NCBI GenBank assembly: GCA_029857655.1
Contig: JAOUGR010000149.1
Span: 1 to 5,607 of the forward strand
Source: Gammaproteobacteria bacterium
GTDB taxonomy: Bacteria; Pseudomonadota; Gammaproteobacteria; Steroidobacterales; Steroidobacteraceae
Length of the DNA: 5,607 nucleotides
Direction of reading: 5' to 3'
Shown here in pieces: positions 1 to 5,607 of the stretch (position 1 is its first letter; the number at the start of each line of letters is the position of its first letter). A model generated the notes under the pieces. The model was not told where the DNA came from and made no database searches. It saw only the letters and a program-made list of their open reading frames with translations. The translations under genes were made by a program, and so were the position numbers.

Positions 1-591
1 GAAGAACATCGCGCCACCGTCGGCCCGCCGCAGCACGAAATCGCCGAGCGTCGCAGTAACGACGGACTGCGGACCGCGCACCAGGTCTTCGAATTCGATG
101 ACCTCCGAAACGGGCACCCGGAATCTCAGCGCCGGCTGGCGGCCCTCGGCCACGCGCGCGGCACGCGTCGCGGCATCGAGTTCGCGGCAGGTGCCCGGAT
201 ACCTGGGCGGCTGGCCCGCGGCCACCTGCGCACGGCGCGCGACGTCGAGCTCCAGTGGCGTGCAATAGCAGGGGTAAGCGTGACCATCGCGTTCGAGCCT
301 TTCGTAAAGCCCTTCATAGATGGCGCTGCGTGCGGACTGCCGGTACGGACCGCGACCGTCATCGCGATCAGGCCCGGCATCCCACGACAGCCCGAGCCAG
401 CCGAGATCGGCAAGTTGCGAGGCGACGAATTCCGGCCCGCTGCGCTCCCGGTCGCTGTCCTCGACGCGCAGGATGAAGCGCCCGCCGGATGCACGGCCCA
501 GCAGGTAACTGAACAGGGCCGTGCGGGCATTGCCGAGGTGCAATGCGCCGGTCGGGCTGGGTGCGAATCGCGTGACGGTCTTCGGGTCCAT
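1..591 (-). CDS. gltX: Glutamyl-tRNA synthetase, N-terminal part (runs off the left edge)
   Basis: This gene encodes a cytoplasmic class I aminoacyl-tRNA synthetase that charges tRNA(Glu) with glutamate using ATP. The 197 visible residues are the N-terminal Rossmann catalytic domain; the KMSKS loop and anticodon-binding domain lie outside. Near the start is RFAPSPTG (8-15), followed by the HIGH-type motif HLGN (18-21), RTALFSYLL, then RVEDSDRERS (about 42-51), all typical of GltX. CYC at 108-110 and C135 match the zinc-knuckle spacing of the family, but Glu137 sits where E. coli has a His ligand. The end of the visible part, GDFVLRRADG, resembles the shorter gammaproteobacterial GltX forms found in genomes with two copies (from memory). 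GluQ (glutamyl-Q-tRNA(Asp) synthetase) is the main alternative; the RTALF and RERS stretches favour GltX. I chose ATG at 591; an in-frame GTG at 600 is possible, and a TAG two codons before that GTG blocks anything longer. No clear Shine-Dalgarno site is seen. Confidence 0.88.
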   Translation of the reverse strand, partial: MDPKTVTRFAPSPTGALHLGNARTALFSYLLGRASGGRFILRVEDSDRERSGPEFVASQLADLGWLGLSWDAGPDRDDGRGPYRQSARSAIYEGLYERLERDGHAYPCYCTPLELDVARRAQVAAGQPPRYPGTCRELDAATRAARVAEGRQPALRFRVPVSEVIEFEDLVRGPQSVVTATLGDFVLRRADGGAMFF

Positions 592-628
592 CGGCGGCAC
601 AGTCTACGGGATCGGGCGCAGCGTCTCA

Positions 629-642
629 CGCACCGGGGTGCG
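629..642. promoter_or_regulatory. Perfect 6+6 inverted repeat in the divergent intergenic region
   Basis: CGCACC-GG-GGTGCG is a perfect inverted repeat with a 2-nt spacer. It ends 1 nt before the putative -10 hexamer of the cyclophilin gene and lies between the two divergent start codons, where an operator would be expected. In such GC-rich DNA a 6-bp palindrome can arise by chance, and no regulator is identified. A hairpin with a 2-nt loop is unlikely, and no T-tract follows, so it is not read as a terminator. Confidence 0.3.
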
Positions 643-643
643 C

Positions 644-649
644 TAATAT
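644..649 (+). promoter_or_regulatory. Putative -10 element of the ppi-lpxH unit
   Basis: TAATAT differs from the sigma-70 -10 consensus TATAAT at only two positions and is a rare AT-rich island in this GC-rich region. It would place the transcription start near 656, giving a very short leader that begins around the Shine-Dalgarno site. No convincing -35 hexamer lies 16-18 nt upstream (the bases there read GCGTCT), so the promoter would be activator-dependent, or the match is fortuitous. Confidence 0.35.
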
Positions 650-655
650 CCGGTC

Positions 656-660
656 GAGGA
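656..660 (+). promoter_or_regulatory. Shine-Dalgarno site of the cyclophilin gene
   Basis: GAGGA lies 8 nt before the ATG at 669, which is ideal spacing. It fixes the start of the cyclophilin gene and is the clearest ribosome binding site in the window. Confidence 0.75.
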
Positions 661-668
661 ATCATTCA

Positions 669-1295
669 ATGCTTCACCGCGCCGCCGTCCTGCTGATTGC
701 CCTGCTGCCCGCCATGTCATGGGCCCAGACTTCGAGCTCGCTTGCGCCGCGGGTGCGGGTCGAGACCTCGCAGGGCGCATTCGTGCTGGAACTGGACACG
801 GTCCGCGCACCCCTGTCGGCCGAGAACTTCCTGCGCTACGTCCGCGACGGCTATTACGACGGCACGGTATTCCACCGCGTCATCGCGAATTTTGTCGTGC
901 AGGGCGGCGGTTATGATGCCGGCCTTGCGGAGCGCAAGGCACACGCAGCGATCGCCAATGAGAGCGGCAACGGGCTGTCGAACCGCCGCGGCTCGGTGGG
1001 TCTTGCGCGCGACGAAAGCCCGCACTCGGGCTCCTCCCAGTTCTACATCAACCTGATGGACAATTCCGCGCTCGATCCCTTGCCGAGCCGCTGGGGTTAT
1101 GCGGTCTTCGGCAGGGTCGTCGAAGGAATGGAGGTGGTCGATCGCATCGCCCACACGGTCACCGAAACCGTGCCCGGCTTCGGTGCGGACGTCCCGGTCG
1201 ATCGTCCGGTCATCCAGCGCGCCTGGGTCATCGAGCCCGGGCCTGCAACCGCCCCCGCCGAGGCGCCCGCAGCAGAGGCGAAGAGCCCCGAGTGA
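669..1295 (+). CDS. ppiA: Periplasmic cyclophilin-type peptidyl-prolyl cis-trans isomerase
   Basis: This protein catalyses cis-trans isomerisation of X-Pro bonds, assisting folding of exported proteins. Residues 1-19 form a signal peptide: a positively charged start (His3, Arg4), a hydrophobic core AAVLLIALLPAM, and a likely SPase I cleavage in SWA|QT. The cyclophilin domain spans about 28-188. It holds FHRVI (68-72, with catalytic Arg70), FVVQGGG (75-81), SSQFYIN (122-128) and YAVFG (144-148), the conserved active-site segments. The order and length resemble E. coli PpiA rather than cytosolic PpiB, although the gene position before lpxH matches ppiB in E. coli; the symbol rests on the signal peptide. 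After residue 188 comes a Pro/Ala/Glu-rich tail of about 20 residues that the fold does not need. The stop codon overlaps the lpxH start by 4 nt, so translation is probably coupled. Confidence 0.93.
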   Translation: MLHRAAVLLIALLPAMSWAQTSSSLAPRVRVETSQGAFVLELDTVRAPLSAENFLRYVRDGYYDGTVFHRVIANFVVQGGGYDAGLAERKAHAAIANESGNGLSNRRGSVGLARDESPHSGSSQFYINLMDNSALDPLPSRWGYAVFGRVVEGMEVVDRIAHTVTETVPGFGADVPVDRPVIQRAWVIEPGPATAPAEAPAAEAKSPE

Positions 1296-2014
1296 GCATC
1301 TGGTTCGCTTCCGACCTGCATCTGGACCCGGCCACACCGGATATCGCCGCGCGCTTTCTCCGCTTTCTCGCAGGCCCGGTACAGGGAGCTGGCAGCCTGT
1401 ACCTGCTGGGCGACATCTTCGAGGCCTGGCTGGGTGACGACGACCCGGAACCCGCCCATCGCGAAGTGGTTGCAGCGCTCGCTTCCGTGAGCGCGCGCGG
1501 CACCCTGCTCTACCTGATGCACGGCAACCGCGATTTCCTGCTGGGCGAGCGTTTCTGCGCGGAAACCGGCGCCACGCTCCTCGACGATCCGGTCATCGCC
1601 ACCATCGGCGGCGAGCGCGTGCTCCTCAGTCATGGCGACGGCTTGTGCGTGGATGATGGTTCCTACCAGCGGCTGCGCGCGCTGGTGCGCGACGCCCATG
1701 TGCGGCGCGGCTTTGCGGCATTGCCGCTCGCGAGCCGCCGCCGTCTTGCGGCCGAGGCCCGTGCCGGCAGCCGCGCGCACCTGGCGGCCGCAGGCGAATA
1801 CATCACCGATGCGAATCAGGCCGCCGTCGAGACACTGATGCAGAGTGCGGGTGTGCGCACGATGATTCACGGCCACACCCACCGGCCTGCAACGCACAGA
1901 TTCGAGCTCGCAGGCATCGGGTACACGCGCATCGTGCTGGGCGCATGGCATGCAAATGCCAGTGTCCTGCAATGGAACGGCGCGGGGTTCCAGCTCCAGT
2001 CTTGCCCGGTCTGA
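1292..2014 (+). CDS. lpxH: UDP-2,3-diacylglucosamine diphosphatase
   Basis: LpxH hydrolyses UDP-2,3-diacylglucosamine to lipid X (2,3-diacylglucosamine 1-phosphate) and UMP, the fourth step of lipid A synthesis, at the inner face of the cytoplasmic membrane. It is a calcineurin-like metallophosphoesterase with a di-Mn centre. The expected ligands are present at the same residue numbers as in E. coli LpxH: Asp8 and His10 (SDLHLD), Asp41 (GDIFEAWLGDDD), Asn79 (HGNRDF), His114 (LSHGDG), His195 and His197 (HGHTHRP). The length of 240 residues is also standard. This agreement supports the GTG start at 1292, which lies in the stop region of the cyclophilin gene (GTGA overlap). Only a weak GAGG sits 14 nt upstream, so initiation probably depends on coupling. 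With no room for its own promoter, it is likely co-transcribed with the cyclophilin gene. Confidence 0.97.
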   Translation: MSIWFASDLHLDPATPDIAARFLRFLAGPVQGAGSLYLLGDIFEAWLGDDDPEPAHREVVAALASVSARGTLLYLMHGNRDFLLGERFCAETGATLLDDPVIATIGGERVLLSHGDGLCVDDGSYQRLRALVRDAHVRRGFAALPLASRRRLAAEARAGSRAHLAAAGEYITDANQAAVETLMQSAGVRTMIHGHTHRPATHRFELAGIGYTRIVLGAWHANASVLQWNGAGFQLQSCPV

Positions 2015-2039
2015 GGCCGGCCCGCCGCGGGGTCGATGC
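2015..2039. other. Convergent 25-bp junction between lpxH and the kinase gene
   Basis: Two operons converge here with only 25 bp between their stop codons (TGA ending at 2014; TAG on the minus strand starting at 2042). The stretch is almost all G and C and contains GGCCGGCC (2015-2022) and a short CCCG-CCG-CGGG hairpin candidate. There is no T-tract on either strand, so no intrinsic terminator can be called. Transcripts may read into each other or end by Rho. Confidence 0.6.
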
Positions 2040-3305
2040 CTAGCGGCCCGCCGATTCGCGCTCGATTTCGTCCCGCTCGAATTCCCCTGCCACGTTCACG
2101 AGTTGCTCCGCGTTCGCGTAGCGGCGCGCCGGTTCCTTCGCAATGCAGTTGTAGAGCATGCCTTCCAGGTGCTTGAGAGCGGCGGGCAACTCCGGCAACG
2201 GCGAATGCGCATGCTTGTAGATCACCTGCATCGGTGTGCCGGCGACATACGGCTTTCGGCGCATCAGCATCTCGTAGAAAATGATACCGAGGCTGTAGAT
2301 GTCGCTCCGCTCATCCGTGACGCGCCCATGGCCCTGTTCCGGGCTCATGTAGTACGGCGTGCCGAAAATCTCCCCGCTGCCTGTATTTGCCGCATCGAGT
2401 TCAATCTGCTTGGACAGGCCGTAATCGATCAGGGCGACCGAGTTCTCGTCGCGCAACATGACATTGCCGGGTTTGAGGTCGCGGTGCAGCACGCCCGCGG
2501 CGTGCAATACCTTCAGCGCTTCTGCCATCTGCCGCAGGAATATCAGGGCCTGCAACGGCTTCATGCCGCCCTTGACGCGGGCCCGGAGGTCGCCGAGCGG
2601 AAAGTATTCCATCGCGATGAAAGCGTTCTCGTCGCTGACACCGAAATCATGGACCCTGGCGACGTTCGGGTGATGGATGCCGGCGCCGATCTGGTACTCG
2701 CGCAGGAAACGGTCAAATGTCTTATCGCCGGATCCGCTGTCCGGCGGCTGCCGCAGGACCTTCAGCACGACCTGTTCACCGGTCCGCTCGCTATGCGCCA
2801 GGTACACGGAAGACACTGGGTTCTCCGCGATCTGGCTGACCAGCCGGTAACCACGGATAGTTGCGTTCCCGAAGCGCGTTGCACGCGGTGAATCGTCCAC
2901 ACGCGGCGTCGGCGGCTGGACCAGTCCCCTCCTCGACTGCGCCCCGCGCAGCGCCGCGATCAGCCGGGCATGGTCGATCCTGTTCTTTGCCAGGCAGGAA
3001 TGCGCACCGGCGGCGAGGGCGGCTTCTTCGGCCTCCGCCGTGGGCATGGACAGAAAGTAGATGACCGGCGGAAAACCGTTGCGGCGGGTCAGGTCGCGCA
3101 ACCAAACGAGGCCATCCACTTCGCCCGGCGCGTCGCCGAGGAGTACGGCATCGTAGGCGGTACCGGAGAAATCTGCCGGCAGCATGCCGCGCACGCCCGG
3201 ATCGTATTCAGCGATGCTGGGCGAATCGAAGCCGGTAGCAACGTGCTGGGCCATCAGGTGCCGATAGACACCCTGTTCGTCGATGATCAGAACCCGGGCC
3301 GTCAT
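2040..3305 (-). CDS. Receiver-like domain fused to a Hanks-type Ser/Thr protein kinase
   Basis: This 421-residue soluble protein has an N-terminal CheY-like receiver domain (about 1-120), a Pro/Arg-rich linker (about 121-150) and a eukaryotic-like Ser/Thr kinase domain (about 151-410). The receiver begins RVLIIDE with the acidic pair Asp9-Glu10 and keeps Ser86 and Lys107 in the usual switch positions, but the phosphoacceptor position aligns with Gly57, with Asp58 next to it. In the kinase, Lys182 (VLK), Glu203 (LREYQ), HRDLKPGN (274-281), DYG (294-296, in place of DFG) and GTPYYMSPEQ (315-324) are present, so catalysis looks possible. The glycine-rich loop is degenerate: AENPVSSV, with no Gly. 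No transmembrane segment or PASTA repeats are seen. The ATG lies 4 nt after the glycerate kinase stop, implying coupled translation as the last gene of a purF operon. Kinases with an N-terminal receiver are known in proteobacteria; this one's target and input signal are unknown. Confidence 0.92.
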   Translation of the reverse strand: MTARVLIIDEQGVYRHLMAQHVATGFDSPSIAEYDPGVRGMLPADFSGTAYDAVLLGDAPGEVDGLVWLRDLTRRNGFPPVIYFLSMPTAEAEEAALAAGAHSCLAKNRIDHARLIAALRGAQSRRGLVQPPTPRVDDSPRATRFGNATIRGYRLVSQIAENPVSSVYLAHSERTGEQVVLKVLRQPPDSGSGDKTFDRFLREYQIGAGIHHPNVARVHDFGVSDENAFIAMEYFPLGDLRARVKGGMKPLQALIFLRQMAEALKVLHAAGVLHRDLKPGNVMLRDENSVALIDYGLSKQIELDAANTGSGEIFGTPYYMSPEQGHGRVTDERSDIYSLGIIFYEMLMRRKPYVAGTPMQVIYKHAHSPLPELPAALKHLEGMLYNCIAKEPARRYANAEQLVNVAGEFERDEIERESAGR

Positions 3306-3309
3306 GAGT

Positions 3310-4455
3310 TCATTTTAGCCTGAGCGCCATTACGAGGTCGCCGACATTCGTGCCGGTCGGCCCCGTGTGGATCAGGTCGCCCGCGGCTTCGAGCAGGCTG
3401 CCGCTGTCGGCAGCCGCGAGACATATTGCGGCGTCGAATCCTGCATCCTGCGCGCGCATGAGAGTTTCATCATCGACAATCGCGCCGGCATCCTCGCTTG
3501 CGCCATCGCGGCCATCGGTGCCCGCGGCCAGGACGACAAATCCGCCGTGCCCCGCAATCTGCTGCGCCGCCGCCAGCGCGAAATGCTGGCATCGTCCCCC
3601 GCGTCCGGGCCGCGCCGGAAGTCGCACGACTGTCTCTCCGCCCCACAGCTGCAGATTCGAACTGCCGAGGGAGAATTCGTGGCAGACGGCCCGGGCCGCC
3701 GATACTGCATCGCCCGATAGCCGTTCCGGCGCACGGCGGGCGTCAAGCCCGCGCTCACGTGCGGCGCCGAGCGCTGCATCAAGCGCCTCGTCCAGGCAGC
3801 CGACCAGCGCGACGCGGGAGACATTCGCCAGCAGCCCTGACCCGACAATTGCCGGATCATCGCCAGGCACATCCGAGATCATCAGCCCCTCCACGTCGCA
3901 ATCGCGAAACAGCGCCGCCAGGCGACCGGCCTTGATGAGCGACAGCGGAGCACGCATCGCATTCAGCGCCGTGATGTCGACGGCCTCGGCATGTGCCCAA
4001 TCATTGAGCCGCTGCAGCTTTGCGAGCGTGACCCCCGGCGCCAGCACTTCAAGAAGCGCCGAGGCTCCGCCCGAGACCAGCAGCAGGACGCGGCTGCCGG
4101 CGGGTGTCGCGCCAGCGAATTCAAGCGCCGCAGCGCCGGCGGCGAGGCTCCGTTCGCCGGGCACCGGGTGGTCACCCGCAACACAACTGATGTGCGGCAA
4201 TGCGAGCAGCTCATCGGCAAGGCTGTCGTCGGGTGCTACAACCAGCCCGCGCACGACCCGGGCGCCAAGCGCATCCAGCGCGCCCTGTGTCATTGCCGAT
4301 GCCGCCTTCCCGGCGGCGAGGATGCTGACCGGGCGCTGGTCGCGATCCGGGGCCAGCGCCGCCCGCACGCGGCGGCGACCATTGACGGCCGAGAGGGCGG
4401 CACCATAGATGTGCAGCAGGATGTCCCGGCGCTGATCTCCCTGCGCGCCGCTCAT
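3310..4455 (-). CDS. gckA: Glycerate 2-kinase, DUF4147/MOFRL family
   Basis: This family phosphorylates D-glycerate with ATP to 2-phosphoglycerate, feeding it into lower glycolysis or serine synthesis. Of the 381 residues, the N-terminal DUF4147 part shows AAGKAA (48-52, with the conserved Lys50), GDHPVPGE (94-101), SGGASALLE (128-136) and ISDVPGDDPAIVGSG (193-207). The C-terminal MOFRL part shows WGGETVV (271-277), AGTDGRDG (311-318) and HTGPTGTNVGDL (363-374). Two oddities stand out. The usual PTVPDPTT segment after GSG and roughly 40 following residues seem to be missing, in line with a total length below the usual 420 or so. The motif normally read as GGRNQE is GGRCQH (286-291). ATG at 4455 is preferred; a TTG one codon earlier could also serve. 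It starts 11 nt after the purF stop, with no strong Shine-Dalgarno site, so co-translation is likely. Older databases call relatives hydroxypyruvate reductase (TtuD). Confidence 0.9.
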   Translation of the reverse strand: MSGAQGDQRRDILLHIYGAALSAVNGRRRVRAALAPDRDQRPVSILAAGKAASAMTQGALDALGARVVRGLVVAPDDSLADELLALPHISCVAGDHPVPGERSLAAGAAALEFAGATPAGSRVLLLVSGGASALLEVLAPGVTLAKLQRLNDWAHAEAVDITALNAMRAPLSLIKAGRLAALFRDCDVEGLMISDVPGDDPAIVGSGLLANVSRVALVGCLDEALDAALGAARERGLDARRAPERLSGDAVSAARAVCHEFSLGSSNLQLWGGETVVRLPARPGRGGRCQHFALAAAQQIAGHGGFVVLAAGTDGRDGASEDAGAIVDDETLMRAQDAGFDAAICLAAADSGSLLEAAGDLIHTGPTGTNVGDLVMALRLK

Positions 4456-4466
4456 CAACGCCAGCG

Positions 4467-5606
4467 TCAGACCGCGCGCGCTGCGCGGCCGCCCTGCAGG
4501 TCGAGCAGCCGTTGCGCGCGCGCCCCGTCCGAACGGTCGCGCTCGAGGCGCGCGAGGTACTCGGGCGTGACATCGCCGGTGACGTAATGTCCCGAAAAGC
4601 AGGACGTGTCGAATGTCGTGATCTGCGCATGGTCATGACGGCAGGCAACGACCAGATCGTCCAGGTCCTGGTACATGAGCCAGTCGGCGCCGATGATCCC
4701 TGCCACCTCGTCCTCGCTGTGCCCGGCGGCGACCAGTTCGGTCGCGACCGGCATGTCGATACCGTACACATTCGGAAACCGCACCGGCGGCGCCGCCGAG
4801 GCGAAATACACCTTGCTGGCACCGGCCTCGCGCGCCAGTTCGATGATCTGCGCCGATGTCGTGCCGCGCACGATCGAGTCATCCACCAGCAGCACATTTC
4901 GTCCGCGGAACTCCAGGTCGATCGCATTCAGCTTGCTGCGAACGGATTTCTGCCGCTTGTCCTGTCCCGGCATGATGAATGTGCGCCCTATGTAGCGGTT
5001 CTTGACGAAGCCCTCCCGATACTTGACGCCGAGCGAAAGCGCGAGCTGCGCGGCACTGGTCCGGCTGGTGTCGGGAATCGGGATCACCACGTCTATGTCG
5101 TGATCGGGGCGCAAGCGCGTGATTTTTTCCGCCAGCTTCTCGCCCATGCGCATGCGCGCCTTGTGAACCGAGATATTGTCGATGATCGAATCAGGCCGGG
5201 CGAAATAAACGTATTCGAAAATGCAGGGCGTGTGCTGCGCCGCCGGCGCGCACTGCCTCGCGTGCATGCGCCCCTGCAGCTCGATGAATATCGCCTCTCC
5301 CGGACCGACATCACGGACCAGTTCGAAATCGAGCATGTCGAGTGCAACGCTCTCGGACGCCAGCATCCATTCCGGGCCGCGCGGTGTTTCGCGCCGGCCG
5401 AGAACAAGCGGGCGGATGCCGTGCGGATCGCGAAACCCGATGATCCCGTGGCCGACGACCAGGGCCACGACCGCGAAACCGCCCTGGCAGCGCCGGAATA
5501 CGGCCTCGAGCGCCCGGAAGACGTCAGCAGCGGCCGGTCGCGCTGCCGTCGAGCGCTGCAATTCGCTCGCGAACACGTTCAACAACACTTCGGAATCTGA
5601 TCGTGT
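4467..5606 (-). CDS. purF: Amidophosphoribosyltransferase (N-terminus beyond the right edge)
   Basis: PurF transfers ammonia from glutamine to PRPP, making 5-phosphoribosylamine, the first committed step of purine synthesis. The visible 379 residues cover the latter part of the Ntn-hydrolase glutaminase domain and the whole phosphoribosyltransferase domain; the nucleophilic Cys at the N-terminus is outside. The visible part opens with [10 protein letters not shown], close to the conserved TNSDSE stretch, so the GTG at 5588 is an internal Val codon and not a start. Further on are [45 protein letters not shown] and the PRPP-binding loop [13 protein letters not shown] (visible residues 238-250; 4857-4895). 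The C-terminal half is of the E. coli type; the extra Cys ligands of the Bacillus-type [4Fe-4S] enzyme are not recognised. Glycerate kinase follows 11 nt downstream, likely on the same transcript. PurF activity is usually inhibited by AMP and GMP. Confidence 0.97.
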   Translation of the reverse strand, partial: TRSDSEVLLNVFASELQRSTAARPAAADVFRALEAVFRRCQGGFAVVALVVGHGIIGFRDPHGIRPLVLGRRETPRGPEWMLASESVALDMLDFELVRDVGPGEAIFIELQGRMHARQCAPAAQHTPCIFEYVYFARPDSIIDNISVHKARMRMGEKLAEKITRLRPDHDIDVVIPIPDTSRTSAAQLALSLGVKYREGFVKNRYIGRTFIMPGQDKRQKSVRSKLNAIDLEFRGRNVLLVDDSIVRGTTSAQIIELAREAGASKVYFASAAPPVRFPNVYGIDMPVATELVAAGHSEDEVAGIIGADWLMYQDLDDLVVACRHDHAQITTFDTSCFSGHYVTGDVTPEYLARLERDRSDGARAQRLLDLQGGRAARAV

Positions 5607-5607
5607 G

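Noticed and set aside
126..665. Minus-strand open frame of 179 codons over the gltX start
   Set aside because: It is a different frame of the same strand as gltX, is Arg/Pro/Ser-rich, and extends across the intergenic region without a domain match.
1097..1972. Minus-strand open frame of 291 codons
   Set aside because: Antisense to lpxH and the cyclophilin end; lpxH has every metal ligand at the expected place, so this frame is a shadow.
2020..2032. GC hairpin as a terminator between lpxH and the kinase gene
   Set aside because: The stem is only 4 bp and no T-tract follows on either strand.
1950..2891. Plus-strand open frame of 313 codons over the end of lpxH and antisense to the kinase
   Set aside because: It starts inside lpxH in another frame and covers the kinase catalytic motifs on the other strand; no family resemblance or ribosome site.
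3350..4408. Plus-strand open frame of 352 codons
   Set aside because: Antisense to the glycerate kinase; the translation is rich in Ser, Ala, Arg and Pro without conserved motifs, as expected of a GC-rich shadow.
4456..4458. TTG as the glycerate kinase start
   Set aside because: An ATG follows directly as the next codon, and neither has a good ribosome site; ATG is the more likely start.
5586..5588. GTG as the start of purF
   Set aside because: The reading frame continues upstream to the window edge with TRSDSE, matching the conserved PurF interior, so this GTG is a Val codon within the gene.
4512..5600. Plus-strand open frame of 362 codons
   Set aside because: It lies fully antisense to purF, whose protein motifs are unmistakable. 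Its translation shows no recognisable family; long antisense frames are expected in GC-rich coding DNA.

Overview
This is a gene-dense, GC-rich stretch of a Gram-negative bacterial chromosome, with six protein-coding genes and almost no non-coding DNA. LpxH (lipid A synthesis), a PpiA-like periplasmic cyclophilin and an E. coli-type PurF together point to a proteobacterium, most likely a GC-rich gammaproteobacterium. Genus cannot be decided from the sequence. I see no RNA gene, mobile element, CRISPR array or long repeat.

Left part (1-2014): a divergent arrangement around a 77-bp intergenic region (592-668). Leftward runs the start of a glutamyl-tRNA synthetase gene (gltX), which leaves the window. 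Rightward runs a two-gene unit: a secreted peptidyl-prolyl isomerase, then lpxH, overlapping by 4 nt (GTGA). The 77-bp region holds a good Shine-Dalgarno site, a TAATAT hexamer resembling a -10 box, and a perfect 6+6 inverted repeat just upstream of it.

Right part (2040-5606, all minus strand, converging on lpxH across 25 bp): purF (its N-terminus lies outside the window), then a MOFRL-family glycerate 2-kinase 11 nt later, then a protein with an N-terminal receiver-like domain and a C-terminal Hanks-type Ser/Thr protein kinase 4 nt further on. The spacing suggests one transcript. PurF makes phosphoribosylamine, the first committed step of purine synthesis. Glycerate kinase makes 2-phosphoglycerate, which can reach 3-phosphoglycerate, serine, glycine and one-carbon units, all purine inputs. 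A regulatory kinase at the end of such an operon is the least ordinary feature here.

The most notable details are in that kinase. Its receiver domain appears to have Gly where the phosphoacceptor Asp should be, with an Asp one residue later. Its kinase domain keeps the catalytic residues but has no glycines in the nucleotide-binding loop. The glycerate kinase also looks shortened in its middle and carries a Cys in a normally Asn-containing motif. These are family-level anomalies, not proof of a new system.
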